DNA of 64,000 nucleotides from the NCBI RefSeq assembly GCF_900112195.1, contig NZ_FOKR01000011.1, positions 62,001-126,000 on the forward strand. The letters run 5' to 3'. This DNA comes from Butyrivibrio sp. YAB3001. Lineage in GTDB: Bacteria > Bacillota > Clostridia > Lachnospirales > Lachnospiraceae. A program made the translations under genes and the position numbers. Positions within the stretch are counted from its first letter, which is position 1, and every line of letters begins with the position of its first letter. Below, in pieces: positions 7,968 to 17,452 of this stretch. The notes under the pieces are model-generated. The model was given only the letters and a program-made list of their open reading frames with translations. It had not been told where the DNA came from and did not search any database.

Positions 7968-8726
7968 ATGGTTCATTTTGTCGGAGCAGGTCCGGGAGCT
8001 AAGGATCTTATTACTATTAGAGGAAAAGAACTTATAGAAAAAGCAGATGTTATTATATATGCGGGTTCATTGGTAAATCCCGCTCTGTTGGATTATGCTG
8101 GTGAAGCGTGCGATATATATGACAGTAGCAGACTTAATCTGGATGAAGTGATAGAGATAATAAAATCTGCTGAAAAACTCGGAAAAGAAACAGTGAGGCT
8201 CCACACAGGAGATCCCAGCATATATGGCGCTATCCGAGAGCAGATGGATATTCTTGACAGAGAGAACATTGTTTACGATGTAACACCGGGAGTAAGCTCT
8301 TTTTGTGGAGCGGCAGCAAGTCTACAAATGGAATATACTCTGCCGGGAATCACGCAAAGTGTCATTATAACAAGAATGGATGGTCGTACCGGTGTGCCCG
8401 AAAAGGAGTCGGTTGAAGCACTTTCAGCTCATGGCGCTACGATGGTGTTCTTTCTTTCTGCAGGTGATACAAAGAGACTTTCGGACAGGCTTATTGCAGG
8501 CGGTGTTTCCGGGGATACCCCATGCGCAATAGTCTACAAGGCTACCTGGCCAGATGAGAAAAAGCTTGTTTGCACGATAAAAGAACTTCCTGAGAAAGCC
8601 AAAGAATACGGTATTACCAAAACTGCGCTTATTATTGTGGGAAAAGCAGTTGCTCAGAGCGGATATGAACTTTCAAGGCTATATGCTCCGGAATTTACGA
8701 CTGAGTTTAGAAAGGGCAATGCATGA
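7968..8726 (+). CDS. cbiF: Cobalt-precorrin-4 (C11)-methyltransferase
   Basis: This SAM-dependent methyltransferase methylates C11 of the corrin precursor. The 252-residue protein shows the tetrapyrrole methylase core: N-terminal VHFVGAGPGAKDLITIRG, YAGSLVNPALL, RLHTGDPSIYGAIREQ and TPGVSSFCGAAASL. These favour CbiF/CobM over the sister enzymes. Its stop overlaps the next start as ATGA, indicating translational coupling to the permease gene. Confidence 0.95.
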   Translation: MVHFVGAGPGAKDLITIRGKELIEKADVIIYAGSLVNPALLDYAGEACDIYDSSRLNLDEVIEIIKSAEKLGKETVRLHTGDPSIYGAIREQMDILDRENIVYDVTPGVSSFCGAAASLQMEYTLPGITQSVIITRMDGRTGVPEKESVEALSAHGATMVFFLSAGDTKRLSDRLIAGGVSGDTPCAIVYKATWPDEKKLVCTIKELPEKAKEYGITKTALIIVGKAVAQSGYELSRLYAPEFTTEFRKGNA

Positions 8727-9739
8727 ACAAAAAAAGGCGATATGTCTATGTGTTTATCATATTGATCATTCTGACAATTGCGGCGCTCATTTTGAATCTT
8801 CTTATTGGAAATATCAGGATTGATCTAAGGACTGTATTGGAAGTTCTTTCAGGCAATGCTACAGATGTCAGGAAGCGTAACATTATTATGAATATCAGGC
8901 TTCCGCGGACTTTGATGGCTTTTATCCTTGGTGGAGCGCTTGCTGTTGCGGGATTTCTTTTACAGACGTACTTTTCAAATCCTATCGCCGGTCCATATAT
9001 TCTCGGAGTTTCTTCAGGGGCCAAGATGGTGGTGGCGTTGCTGCTTATTTTTGTGGCTAAAGGAAGCGGAAAAACCACAGGCTACATGCTGATATTGGCG
9101 GCATTTACAGGTTCTATCATTGCTACGGGCTTTATAATATTGATCTCGAAAAGAGTGAAAAATATGGGGGCACTTCTTGCCGCCGGAATCATGATCGGAT
9201 ATATTTGCAGCGCAATTACCGATTTTCTTATAGCATTTGCTGAGGATTCCGATATAGTTAATCTCCACAGTTGGTCACAGGGGAGCTTTTCCGGTGCTTC
9301 AGCGGAGGGCGTAATTTATTGTATTGTCACTGTTTCTGCAGCCATGCTCTTTGTAATACTTTTGTCCAAGAGCCTTGATGCTTTAAGGCTTGGGGAGTCT
9401 TATGCAAGGAGTGTTGGTGTGAACGTAAAAATGTGCAGAGGAATGATAATTCTTTTGTCCAGCATTTTATCTGCCTGTGTTACGGCTTTTGCAGGACCGG
9501 TTTCATTCATTGGAATTGCTGTGCCTTTTCTTATGAGAGAGGCTTTAAAGTCGTCTAAACCAATCGTGCTGATACCTGCATCTTTTTTATCAGGTGCAAT
9601 TTTCTGTCTTTTCAGCGATCTTTTGGCAAGGATGATGTTTGCTCCAAAAGAGCTTAATGTATCGGCTGTAACATCGCTTTTTGGCGCACCTATAGTGATT
9701 TTTATGATAGTCAGGAGGCAGAACAGGCGTGAAAATTAG
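8723..9739 (+). CDS. FecCD/BtuC-type ABC transporter permease
   Basis: This polytopic membrane protein of 338 residues is the permease half of an iron-siderophore/vitamin B12-type importer. Family segments include RLPRTLMAFILGGALAVAGF, NPIAGPYILGVSSGAKM, the coupling region ARSVGVNVKMCRG, and AGPVSFIGIAVPFLMRE. About nine to ten hydrophobic helices can be traced. It is sandwiched between cbiF (4-base overlap) and the ATPase gene (11-base overlap) and presumably works with the lipoprotein at 3098. The substrate (corrinoid or cobalt chelate) is inferred from the cobalamin operon and the B12 riboswitch. Confidence 0.92.
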   Translation: MNKKRRYVYVFIILIILTIAALILNLLIGNIRIDLRTVLEVLSGNATDVRKRNIIMNIRLPRTLMAFILGGALAVAGFLLQTYFSNPIAGPYILGVSSGAKMVVALLLIFVAKGSGKTTGYMLILAAFTGSIIATGFIILISKRVKNMGALLAAGIMIGYICSAITDFLIAFAEDSDIVNLHSWSQGSFSGASAEGVIYCIVTVSAAMLFVILLSKSLDALRLGESYARSVGVNVKMCRGMIILLSSILSACVTAFAGPVSFIGIAVPFLMREALKSSKPIVLIPASFLSGAIFCLFSDLLARMMFAPKELNVSAVTSLFGAPIVIFMIVRRQNRREN

Positions 9740-10739
9740 TAATCTTAGTGCAGGCTATCAAAAGAAAATAGTGGTCAGAGATTTGACAATAGATGTTGCC
9801 GAAGGAGAAATAATCTCGCTCATAGGGCCAAACGGCGGAGGCAAATCAACGCTTCTTAAAAGTATCTCAGGGGAGCTTGATAAGATTGCAGGAAGCGTTT
9901 ATCTGGGTGAGGACGAAATTAAGAATATTCCGCTAAAAGAACTGGCGAAAAAAATGTCTATTGTAAATACAGAGAGAGTGCGCCCAGAGCATATGAGTGC
10001 TTTTGATGTGGTTATGTCCGGGAGGCTTCCGCATACTGACGGCTTTGGGCTCAACAGTAAGGAAGACAGGACAATTGCCCTAAAAGCCTGCGAAATGATG
10101 AATATAGAGGAATTTCTTACCGTGCCGTTCTCAGCACTTAGCGATGGCCAAAAGCAGCGAACTCTTATAGCCAGAGCGATATGTCAGGAACCTGAGTATC
10201 TTATCATGGATGAACCTACATCATATCTTGATATCAGGCACAGGCTTGAAATGATGGATGTTGTAAAGAAACTTGCAGGTCAGAAGATAACTGTCATTAT
10301 GTCGCTTCATGAAATTGAGCTTGCCCTGGAGATTTCAGACAGAGTCATTCTTGTGAAGGCTGACGGAACTACTTTGTGTGAAAGTCCGGCAAAAGTCATA
10401 GAAAGCGGAGTGATAAAGGAACTCTACGGACTTACAGATGAGATGTATGAAAGAGTAAAAAAACAGCTTCCTATTGTAAAGCAAGCTCCTGAAAAAAGGC
10501 ACTCTTCATATTTTCTCAATAAAGAGTGTGAGTATTATCCATGTCATAAGCTTCTTGAAGAAAAGTTTAGCTGTTTGTTCTGTTATTGCCCTTTATACGA
10601 CATTCCTGACTGTGGCGGAAGTTATACCTACACCTCTAAGGGTGTTAAGAATTGTAGGGACTGCACTTTTCCACATGACCGTGACAATTATAGCGCAGTG
10701 ATAAAAAAGCTTAAGGATAAAATGTATGGAAAAAGCTGA
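9729..10739 (+). CDS. ABC importer ATPase fused to a C-terminal cysteine-rich domain
   Basis: Residues 1-255 are a FecE/BtuD-type ATPase with Walker A GPNGGGKST, the signature region LSDGQKQRTLIARAI, Walker B YLIMDEPTS and the switch histidine in SLHEIE. It energises the permease encoded just upstream. Residues ~264-330 are a separate domain with eight cysteines (CEYYPC, CLFCYCPLY, CGGS, CRDC), resembling the small cysteine-rich domain PF04071, which I recall as a stand-alone protein near cobalamin genes. It may bind metal, for example cobalt or an iron-sulfur cluster; this is inference. The start is GTG at 9729 after AGGAGG. The end overlaps cbiG by 14 bases. Confidence 0.9.
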   Translation: MKISNLSAGYQKKIVVRDLTIDVAEGEIISLIGPNGGGKSTLLKSISGELDKIAGSVYLGEDEIKNIPLKELAKKMSIVNTERVRPEHMSAFDVVMSGRLPHTDGFGLNSKEDRTIALKACEMMNIEEFLTVPFSALSDGQKQRTLIARAICQEPEYLIMDEPTSYLDIRHRLEMMDVVKKLAGQKITVIMSLHEIELALEISDRVILVKADGTTLCESPAKVIESGVIKELYGLTDEMYERVKKQLPIVKQAPEKRHSSYFLNKECEYYPCHKLLEEKFSCLFCYCPLYDIPDCGGSYTYTSKGVKNCRDCTFPHDRDNYSAVIKKLKDKMYGKS

Positions 10740-11703
10740 AACCGGAAAATATAAGTTCATATGTTTTACTGAGGAAGGCTGCAAGCTGATGAATCGCCTT
10801 CGGTCAGAAGTGTTACAAAATGAGAAAGAATGTGCATCTGGTCAGGATTTTGTTGAAGATTATAGAGAAACAAAAGTAGAGAGTTTGCCAGAGTGGACTA
10901 GTGAAAATTTCAAGCAGGGAAATATTCTTGTTTTTATAGGCGCTTTAGGCATTGCAGTCAGAGCTATTGCTCCATTTTGCAAGGACAAGACTAAAGACCC
11001 GGGGGTAATTGTAGTTGATGAGAAAGGCACTTTTGTCATACCGGTTCTTTCAGGGCATATAGGCGGAGCTGTAAGTTCGGCAAAAGAGCTTGCGGCAATT
11101 ATCGGCGCTATGCCGGTTATTACAACAGCGACGGATGTAAGAGGTGAGTTTGCTGTTGATGTTTTTGCAAAAGAAAACAATCTCGGAATAAACGATATGA
11201 AAAGAGCCAGGAAATTTACTGCAAAAATTCTTGCAGGTGAAGAAGCTACTTTTCTGGTTTCGCCAAATACCTCCCATAAGGAAGGACTATGCCTTATTCC
11301 TAAGTGTACAGTGGTAGGAATGGGGTGCAGAAAAGGGAAATCTTTTGATGAACTCAATGAGTTTCTTAAATCTGCACTAAACAGCGTCGGAATTGATGCA
11401 AGATCCTTAAAGGCAATTGTCAGCATTGATAAAAAGAAGGATGAGCAGGGACTTATAGAATTAGCAGAGTTTTATAAGGTTCCTTTTATAACGTATCCGG
11501 CAGAGGTTTTGATGAAGCAGGTTGGAGATTTTGAGCATTCCGACCTTGTTATGGAAGTGACAGGAGCAGACAATGTCTGCGAAAGGGCTGTTATAGCATA
11601 TGGCTGCACCAGATTAGTACAAAAGAAACTGGCAAAAGACGGTATGACTATCGCAATCGGTATGACGGACGTTGGAGTGGAATATGAACGTTATGAAAAA
11701 TAA
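10726..11703 (+). CDS. cbiG: Cobalt-precorrin-5A hydrolase
   Basis: CbiG opens the delta-lactone ring and releases acetaldehyde from cobalt-precorrin-5A. The 325-residue product has the N-terminal CbiG region (FIGALGIAVRAIAPFCKDKTKDPGV), the central segment VLSGHIGGA followed by ITTATD, and the C-terminal CobE/CbiG segment VVGMGCRKGKS. It overlaps the preceding ATPase gene by 14 bases and the next gene by about 20 bases, so the operon is tightly packed here. Confidence 0.94.
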   Translation: MEKAETGKYKFICFTEEGCKLMNRLRSEVLQNEKECASGQDFVEDYRETKVESLPEWTSENFKQGNILVFIGALGIAVRAIAPFCKDKTKDPGVIVVDEKGTFVIPVLSGHIGGAVSSAKELAAIIGAMPVITTATDVRGEFAVDVFAKENNLGINDMKRARKFTAKILAGEEATFLVSPNTSHKEGLCLIPKCTVVGMGCRKGKSFDELNEFLKSALNSVGIDARSLKAIVSIDKKKDEQGLIELAEFYKVPFITYPAEVLMKQVGDFEHSDLVMEVTGADNVCERAVIAYGCTRLVQKKLAKDGMTIAIGMTDVGVEYERYEK

Positions 11704-12433
11704 AAAAATCTGGGTTGTAGGAATTGGCCCAGGAAATGAAAAAGATATGACAATAAGAGCCCATGAAGTTCTGAATGGATGCGAATATATATGCGGCTAT
11801 ACAGTGTATTGTGAACTGGTGAAGCCTCTTTTCCCTGATAAAGAATATATCAGTACCCCAATGACAGGTGAGGAGAAGAGAGTTCAGCTTGCCTTTGAAA
11901 AAGCTGATGAGGGACATGAGATTGCAATGATTTGTTCCGGAGATGCAGGGGTGTATGGAATGGCCGGGCTTGTGTATGAGATTGGACGAGACTATCCGGA
12001 GGTCAGTATCGAGGTTATTCCGGGAGTTACGGCGGCTCTTTCGGGGGCAGCGCTTTTGGGTGCGCCGCTGATCCATGACTTTTGTCTTATTAGCTTAAGC
12101 GACCGCCTCACACCTATGGAGCTTATTGAAAAGAGACTACGAGCCGCAGCGGCAGCTGACATGGTCATCGTGATCTATAATCCTGAAAGCCGGGGAAGAA
12201 GCGGATATCTATCAAAGGCCTGTGACATTCTTCTTGAGACATTTCCTCCTGAAAGAGTATGCGGAATTGTAAGGAATATCGGAAGAAGCGGCGAAAGCAG
12301 CACTGTTATGACGCTTGATGAACTAAAAAATACCAAAGCTGACATGTTCTGTACTGTGTTTATCGGCAATTCGTCCACCAAAAATATAAGCGATGTCATG
12401 GTTACTGAAAGAGGATATAAGAGTGAAGTGTAA
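11684..12433 (+). CDS. cbiH: Cobalt-factor III / precorrin-3B (C17)-methyltransferase
   Basis: CbiH methylates C17 with ring contraction in the anaerobic pathway. The ATG at 11684 is chosen because GGAG lies 6 bases upstream; it gives 249 residues starting MNVMKNKKIWVVGIGPG. Family markers are GIGPGNEKDMTIRAHE, ICSGDAGVYGMAGLVYE, PGVTAALSGAALLGAPLIHDFC and IYNPESRGRSGYL. It overlaps cbiG upstream and the fused cbiJET gene by 11 bases downstream. Confidence 0.94.
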   Translation: MNVMKNKKIWVVGIGPGNEKDMTIRAHEVLNGCEYICGYTVYCELVKPLFPDKEYISTPMTGEEKRVQLAFEKADEGHEIAMICSGDAGVYGMAGLVYEIGRDYPEVSIEVIPGVTAALSGAALLGAPLIHDFCLISLSDRLTPMELIEKRLRAAAAADMVIVIYNPESRGRSGYLSKACDILLETFPPERVCGIVRNIGRSGESSTVMTLDELKNTKADMFCTVFIGNSSTKNISDVMVTERGYKSEV

Positions 12434-14495
12434 GATACTTGTTTTTGGAGGCACAACTGAAGGAAGAGTTCTCGCAGATTATCTTCGGAGATATGATATT
12501 TCTCATGAAGTCAGCGTTGCAACTGATTATGGAAAAGAAATACTTGAGGAAAGCGGCGAAGAAAACCTCATGGTTGGGCGTAAAAACTCAGCTGAAATAT
12601 CGGATGTTATTATATCAGAAGGCTTTACTCTTGTAGTGGATGCAACACATCCCTTTGCTACAGCGGTTTCTGAGGAAATAAGAAAAGCATGTGATATGGT
12701 CGCGGTGCCATATTTAAGGCTTAAAAGAGATACCGGAGAAAGCCTTTTAGATAATTCAAATATAATTTATGTAGATACAATAAGAAATGCAGTCTCTGAA
12801 CTTGAAAGAGTTTCCGGGAATGTACTTCTTCTTACCGGAAGCAAGAATCTAGAGGAAATTGCAGCATCTTTTTCTGATGTATCAAGATTGTATGTCAGGG
12901 TACTTCCAAATGAAGAGAGCATAAGAACCTGCGTTAGAGCCGGTCTTCAGGGCAGGCAGATAATTGCGATGCAGGGTCCGTTCTCCAAAGAGATGAATAT
13001 TGCAACTATAAAAGAAGTTGGCGCAGAAGCTATTTTTACCAAGGAAAGCGGTAAGACCGGTGGTCTTGACGAGAAGATAAATGCAGCTCTTGAATGTGGA
13101 ATAAAGGTTGTAGTTCTGAAAAATCCCGAGAGTATGGGAAAAGAAACATGTGGCTATGATCTAAAAGACGTTCTTAAGATGATTTCTGCACATGCAGATA
13201 AAGAGATTGTGCCCAAGAAATCAATTTCCCTGGCCGGAATTGGACCAGGGAGCGATGAGTATCACACACAAGAACTGGAAAAAGAACTTAAAGAGGCTGA
13301 TATTATCTTTGGCGCCAAGGCAGTATTAAAAAATATCCAAAAAGACAATAGACCTTTTGTTTCTGAGTATGATGCAGAGATAATATTTGATCATCTTAGA
13401 GATAATCCGGGATTTGAGCATCCTTTGATTTTATTTTCAGGGGATATCAGCCTTTGCAGCGGGGCTAAAAAAGCTACAGCTTTTTTTGAGAAAAACGGTT
13501 ATGAGGTAAAAAGAATATCAGGAATATCTTCAGTAACTGTTTTGGCTGAGAGACTTCGGCTTTCGCTTGAGAATATAAGACTTGTCAGTGCTCATGGTAA
13601 AGAATGCAATGTAATCGGATATGTGAATGAGAACAGTGAAGTGATTGTCCTAACATCGAGCGCAGGGCATGCATCTGAGTTGTGCACTGAGATTAAGAAT
13701 GCATTTCATGATAAAAAAGGCGTTGGGAGTGCTTTGGAGGCTGCGCAATCAGAAAATGATAAAGATAATTTTCTGATTGTTGTGGGGTGCGAGCTTGGAA
13801 CAGAAGATGAAAGAATACTTGATGTGACAGATACTGAAGTTATTTCAGATAATATTAAAGGAAAATGCCTTATTTATGTAAAGAATCCTTATGCTAAAAA
13901 AAGAAGTGTGGTAAGAGGTCTATGCGATGATGAGATTATACGGGGCCATGCGCCAATGACAAAGGAGGAGATAAGAGCTCTTTCCTTGCGTAAGCTTGCG
14001 CTTTCTAATGATTCAGTTCTTTATGATGTGGGTGCCGGAACTGGGTCCATATCACTTGAGGCGGCGCTTCTTTCTGCTGATATCAAGGTCTTTTCTATTG
14101 AAAAAAATGATGAAGCATATGAGCTTTTGAGGCAGAACAAGGATAAATTCGGCGTTCAGAACATGGAACTGATTTACGGAGAAGCTCCAGAAGCGCTGCA
14201 GTCTCTTCCTGTGCCAAGTCATGCTTTTATAGGCGGAAGCAGCGGAAATATAAAAGAAATACTAAGAACTGTTTTTGATAAAAATGATGCGACAAGAGTA
14301 GTGATAAACACGGTTACTGCGGAAAGCTTTGCAGAAGTTGTGGATTGTATCAAGGAATTTAAGGATATAGAACCGGATATTATTCAGGTGTCCGTCAGCA
14401 GGTATAAAAAAGTTGGAAGATATCATCTTGCTGATGCACTAAATCCTGTTTATATAGTTACGCTTCAGAAAGGTGCGCCGGATGGTAGAAACTAA
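12423..14495 (+). CDS. cbiJET: CbiJ-CbiE-CbiT fusion: precorrin-6A reductase, C5- and C15-methyltransferases
   Basis: One 690-residue protein carries three consecutive enzymes. Residues ~1-255 are CbiJ (LVFGGTTEGRVLADYL, DATHPFATAVSEEI), the reductase of cobalt-precorrin-6A. Residues ~262-460 are CbiE (SLAGIGPGSDEY, LFSGDISLCSGA), the C5-methyltransferase. Residues ~490-690 are CbiT (YDVGAGTGSISLEAAL, GGSSGNIKEI), the decarboxylating C15-methyltransferase. CbiE-CbiT fusion is familiar as CobL; adding CbiJ at the front is rarer. The GTG at 12423 has a GAGG site at about 12411 and starts directly at the CbiJ core. The three activities are consecutive in the pathway, so channelling is plausible. 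Confidence 0.95.
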   Translation: MKCKILVFGGTTEGRVLADYLRRYDISHEVSVATDYGKEILEESGEENLMVGRKNSAEISDVIISEGFTLVVDATHPFATAVSEEIRKACDMVAVPYLRLKRDTGESLLDNSNIIYVDTIRNAVSELERVSGNVLLLTGSKNLEEIAASFSDVSRLYVRVLPNEESIRTCVRAGLQGRQIIAMQGPFSKEMNIATIKEVGAEAIFTKESGKTGGLDEKINAALECGIKVVVLKNPESMGKETCGYDLKDVLKMISAHADKEIVPKKSISLAGIGPGSDEYHTQELEKELKEADIIFGAKAVLKNIQKDNRPFVSEYDAEIIFDHLRDNPGFEHPLILFSGDISLCSGAKKATAFFEKNGYEVKRISGISSVTVLAERLRLSLENIRLVSAHGKECNVIGYVNENSEVIVLTSSAGHASELCTEIKNAFHDKKGVGSALEAAQSENDKDNFLIVVGCELGTEDERILDVTDTEVISDNIKGKCLIYVKNPYAKKRSVVRGLCDDEIIRGHAPMTKEEIRALSLRKLALSNDSVLYDVGAGTGSISLEAALLSADIKVFSIEKNDEAYELLRQNKDKFGVQNMELIYGEAPEALQSLPVPSHAFIGGSSGNIKEILRTVFDKNDATRVVINTVTAESFAEVVDCIKEFKDIEPDIIQVSVSRYKKVGRYHLADALNPVYIVTLQKGAPDGRN

Positions 14496-15825
14496 AGAAT
14501 TTCCAAGATTTATGATATGCGCTCCTGCAAGTGGCAGCGGCAAGACACTTATAACCTGCGCGCTTTTGAGGATACTTACAAGACATGGGTATCTTCCGGC
14601 TTCTTTTAAGTGCGGACCTGATTATATAGATCCTATGTTTCACAGGAAGGTTCTTGGCATTCCCTCAAGGAATCTGGATCTCTTTTTTATGGAAGAGAAA
14701 GGCCTTAGGAAGACTCTTGGCAGAGGCTCTGATGGTAGAAATATCGGCGTTTTGGAAGGCGTAATGGGGATATTTGACGGTATTAGCGCTGATTCCTCAA
14801 AAGGATCATCAATTGATATCAGCAAAATCACAGGGACGCCTGCAATTCTTGTGGTCAATTGCAAGGGCATGAGCAGGTCTGTTATTCCGCTGGTAAAGGG
14901 ATTTTGCGACTATGACAGGGATAAACAGATACATGGAGTGATTCTTAATAACATATCGCCTATGGTCTCAGGAAGCATAAAAAAAGAGATTGAAGAAGAA
15001 ACAGGAATTCCGGTCATAGGTTTTTTACCGGCTATGAAAGATGTCGATTTTGGTAGCAGACATCTGGGACTGATAATGCCTGATGAAGTTCCAAAGCTGT
15101 TGGAGACTATAGACCAGGTGGCAGATAAATTAGAGGAAAATCTGGAGCTGGATAAGCTTATCTCTATTGCTAAAGAGGCGGATAGAATAGGTGTTTGCGA
15201 TAAGCCTAAGTTGTCGGAAAAAAGGGTTAAAGTAGGCGTTGCAATAGATGAGGCATTTTGTTTTTATTACGAAGATAACTTTGATCTTTTGAAAGAGATG
15301 GGGGCGGATATAGTGCCTTTTTCCCCTATACATGACACTAAGCTTCCCGAGGTATCAAGACTTATTATTGGAGGAGGATATCCGGAGCTTCATGCTAAAG
15401 AGCTTTCTGAAAATTTGTCCATGAGAAAAGAAATATTAAATGCGGCCAAAAATGGAATGCCTATTCTTGCCGAATGTGGCGGCTTTTTGTATCTTCAGGA
15501 GAAACTTTCTGATCAGGCTGGAATAAGCTATGAGATGGTTGGCGCACTTAAAGGTCAGGGATACATGACAGGCAGACTTGGACATTTTGGATATGTAACC
15601 ATGGAGGCTGGAAAGCATGGAAAATACCTGGATATTGCAGAAAGTGTAAAGGCGCATGAATTCCATTATTACGATACGACGGATAATGGAGATGTGTGCA
15701 TTTTGAGAAAACCTTCAGGAAAATCCTGGAGTGGTTATCAGATGATAGGAAATGTTTTTGGCGGATTTGCGCATCTTTATTATCCTTCATGCCCAAAGCT
15801 GATCAGGAGGTTTTTGGAGTGTTAG
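14482..15825 (+). CDS. cbiA: Cobyrinic acid a,c-diamide synthase
   Basis: CbiA uses glutamine and ATP to amidate the a and c carboxylates of cobyrinic acid. The ATG at 14482 gives 447 residues; a GTG nine bases upstream is an alternative. The N-terminal P-loop APASGSGKT and the substrate segment KCGPDYIDPMFH are followed by LEGVMGIFDG. A C-terminal glutaminase domain contains GGGYPELHA and the nucleophile motif AECGGFLYL. The end overlaps cobT by 7 bases. Confidence 0.96.
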   Translation: MVETKEFPRFMICAPASGSGKTLITCALLRILTRHGYLPASFKCGPDYIDPMFHRKVLGIPSRNLDLFFMEEKGLRKTLGRGSDGRNIGVLEGVMGIFDGISADSSKGSSIDISKITGTPAILVVNCKGMSRSVIPLVKGFCDYDRDKQIHGVILNNISPMVSGSIKKEIEEETGIPVIGFLPAMKDVDFGSRHLGLIMPDEVPKLLETIDQVADKLEENLELDKLISIAKEADRIGVCDKPKLSEKRVKVGVAIDEAFCFYYEDNFDLLKEMGADIVPFSPIHDTKLPEVSRLIIGGGYPELHAKELSENLSMRKEILNAAKNGMPILAECGGFLYLQEKLSDQAGISYEMVGALKGQGYMTGRLGHFGYVTMEAGKHGKYLDIAESVKAHEFHYYDTTDNGDVCILRKPSGKSWSGYQMIGNVFGGFAHLYYPSCPKLIRRFLEC

Positions 15826-16898
15826 ATTTTAAGTCTTTGACAGAGATTAAGATAGAAAAGCCGGATTTTTTGTGTGGCGAGATTATAAAAAAATGCTGGG
15901 ATTCAGTTTCCAAGCCAATTGATGGCCTTGGAGATTTTGAAAATCTCATTTGCAGGATAGGTGCGATCCAAAGAAGGAATACTCCTGATATTTCAAAGAG
16001 AGCAGCACTGATTTTTTGCGCGGACAATGGCATTGTTGAAGAAGGGGTATCCCAAAGCGGCAAGGAAATAACACTATCTGTCGCTAAGGCGCTGGGAAGT
16101 GGGATCAGCTCTGCATGCCACCTTGGGAGATTTGCTAAGGTGGAAGTTATCCCTGTTGATGTTGGGATTGATTCTTCCGAGAACATAAGCGGTGTGGTAA
16201 ATAAGAAAGTTGCAAGGGGAACACGGAATTTTCTAAAAGACCCTGCCATTACGAAGGAAGAGACAATTTTGGCGATTGATGCCGGGATTTCGGAGGTAAA
16301 GGAACTGTCAGAAAAAGGGTACAGAATTATTGCAACAGGTGAGATGGGCATAGGAAACACGACGACTTCTACAGCAGTTCTCTGTGCCATGCTTGGGATT
16401 GACGTTGGTGTTACCGGACGCGGCGCAGGGTTATCTGACGAAGGACTTGGCAGGAAGAAAAGAGTTATCCAGGAAGGAATATCCAGGTATTCATTTGATA
16501 AGATAAATGAGCCAAAAGAGCGTGCTTTTGAAATACTGAGATGCGTAGGCGGGCTTGATATTGCTGCCCTTGCAGGAGCTTTTATAGGTGGAGCAATTTA
16601 TCATATCCCAATGGTATTGGATGGAGTGATAAGCAGTGCGGCTGCGCTTGTGGCAGAGGCACTTTTGCCCGGAGTTAAGTATTATCTTATTCCGTCACAC
16701 AAGGGAAGAGAAAAGGGGAATGAACTTGCACTTAACGCACTTGGATTGTCGCCATTTTTAAATGGAAATATGGCATTGGGAGAAGGAACCGGCGCTATCA
16801 TGCTTTTCCCAACTCTTGATATGGTAATGGACTACTATGAACATGGAGCCAGATTCGAAGATTATAACATCGATAAATATGAGAGGTTTGGCAAATGA
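15819..16898 (+). CDS. cobT: Nicotinate-nucleotide-dimethylbenzimidazole phosphoribosyltransferase
   Basis: CobT makes the alpha-ribotide of the lower ligand from nicotinate mononucleotide and a benzimidazole or related base. The GTG at 15819 with AGGAGG at 15805-15810 gives 359 residues, the normal size; longer upstream readings run into cbiA. Motifs seen are FCADNGIVEEGVSQ, GEMGIGNTTTSTAV, LPSHKG-like IPSHKGREKGN, and ALGEGTGA holding the catalytic glutamate. The next gene starts in an ATGA overlap. Confidence 0.96.
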   Translation: MLDFKSLTEIKIEKPDFLCGEIIKKCWDSVSKPIDGLGDFENLICRIGAIQRRNTPDISKRAALIFCADNGIVEEGVSQSGKEITLSVAKALGSGISSACHLGRFAKVEVIPVDVGIDSSENISGVVNKKVARGTRNFLKDPAITKEETILAIDAGISEVKELSEKGYRIIATGEMGIGNTTTSTAVLCAMLGIDVGVTGRGAGLSDEGLGRKKRVIQEGISRYSFDKINEPKERAFEILRCVGGLDIAALAGAFIGGAIYHIPMVLDGVISSAAALVAEALLPGVKYYLIPSHKGREKGNELALNALGLSPFLNGNMALGEGTGAIMLFPTLDMVMDYYEHGARFEDYNIDKYERFGK

Positions 16899-17452
16899 TA
16901 TATTTGGTCTTGGGAACGCCTGACAGTGGTAAATCTGCAAAGGCAGAGAGTATTGTAATGGATATTGCCGGGGCAGGGAAAAAGTATTACATAGCGACAA
17001 TGATTCCCTATGGAGAAGAGGGGGCAAAGCGGGTTAAGAAGCATCGCGACATGCGAGCCGGAAAGGGCTTTGAAACTATTGAATGTCCTGTAAAAGTCCA
17101 TGAACTGATTTCAATGACCTCAGATTTGAAGGATGCTACCGTTCTTTTAGAGTGTATGTCAAATCTTATAGGAAACGAGATGCATGATCCTGAAATATCA
17201 GACAGAATTAATTTCGAATGCGAAGCGCATGGAAAAGCTGATAAGGTGGATGACCTTGCCAAAATGTGTGATTATATTGTTGATTCTGTGATGACACTAG
17301 CCAGGGAAGTTGAAAATATTGTTATTGTAGCCAACCACTTTTCTCTTGAGGATGAGGGATATGATGAGGATACAAGAAGATATGTGACTTTGGTGGATAT
17401 GGTCAACACAGAGTTAAAGAAAAGAGTGGATAAAGTATATGAACTTGTTTAA
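16895..17452 (+). CDS. cobU: Adenosylcobinamide kinase / adenosylcobinamide-phosphate guanylyltransferase
   Basis: This bifunctional enzyme phosphorylates adenosylcobinamide and then transfers GMP to form adenosylcobinamide-GDP. The protein is 185 residues with the P-loop LGTPDSGKSAKAES, a histidine-containing segment VKKHRDMR (the GMP-accepting region) and LLECMSNLIGNEM. The P-loop variant GTPDSGKS differs slightly from the usual GGxRSGKS, but the order and spacing of the other motifs fit CobU. It overlaps cobT by 4 bases and cobS by 14. Confidence 0.9.
   Translation: MIYLVLGTPDSGKSAKAESIVMDIAGAGKKYYIATMIPYGEEGAKRVKKHRDMRAGKGFETIECPVKVHELISMTSDLKDATVLLECMSNLIGNEMHDPEISDRINFECEAHGKADKVDDLAKMCDYIVDSVMTLAREVENIVIVANHFSLEDEGYDEDTRRYVTLVDMVNTELKKRVDKVYELV

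Noticed and set aside
10860-11426. Minus-strand frame of 188 codons inside cbiG
   Set aside because: It is antisense to a confidently identified gene, and its composition mirrors the codon use of cbiG.
15803-16390. Minus-strand frame of 195 codons inside cobT
   Set aside because: It is a shadow of a GC-richer conserved gene with no independent signals.
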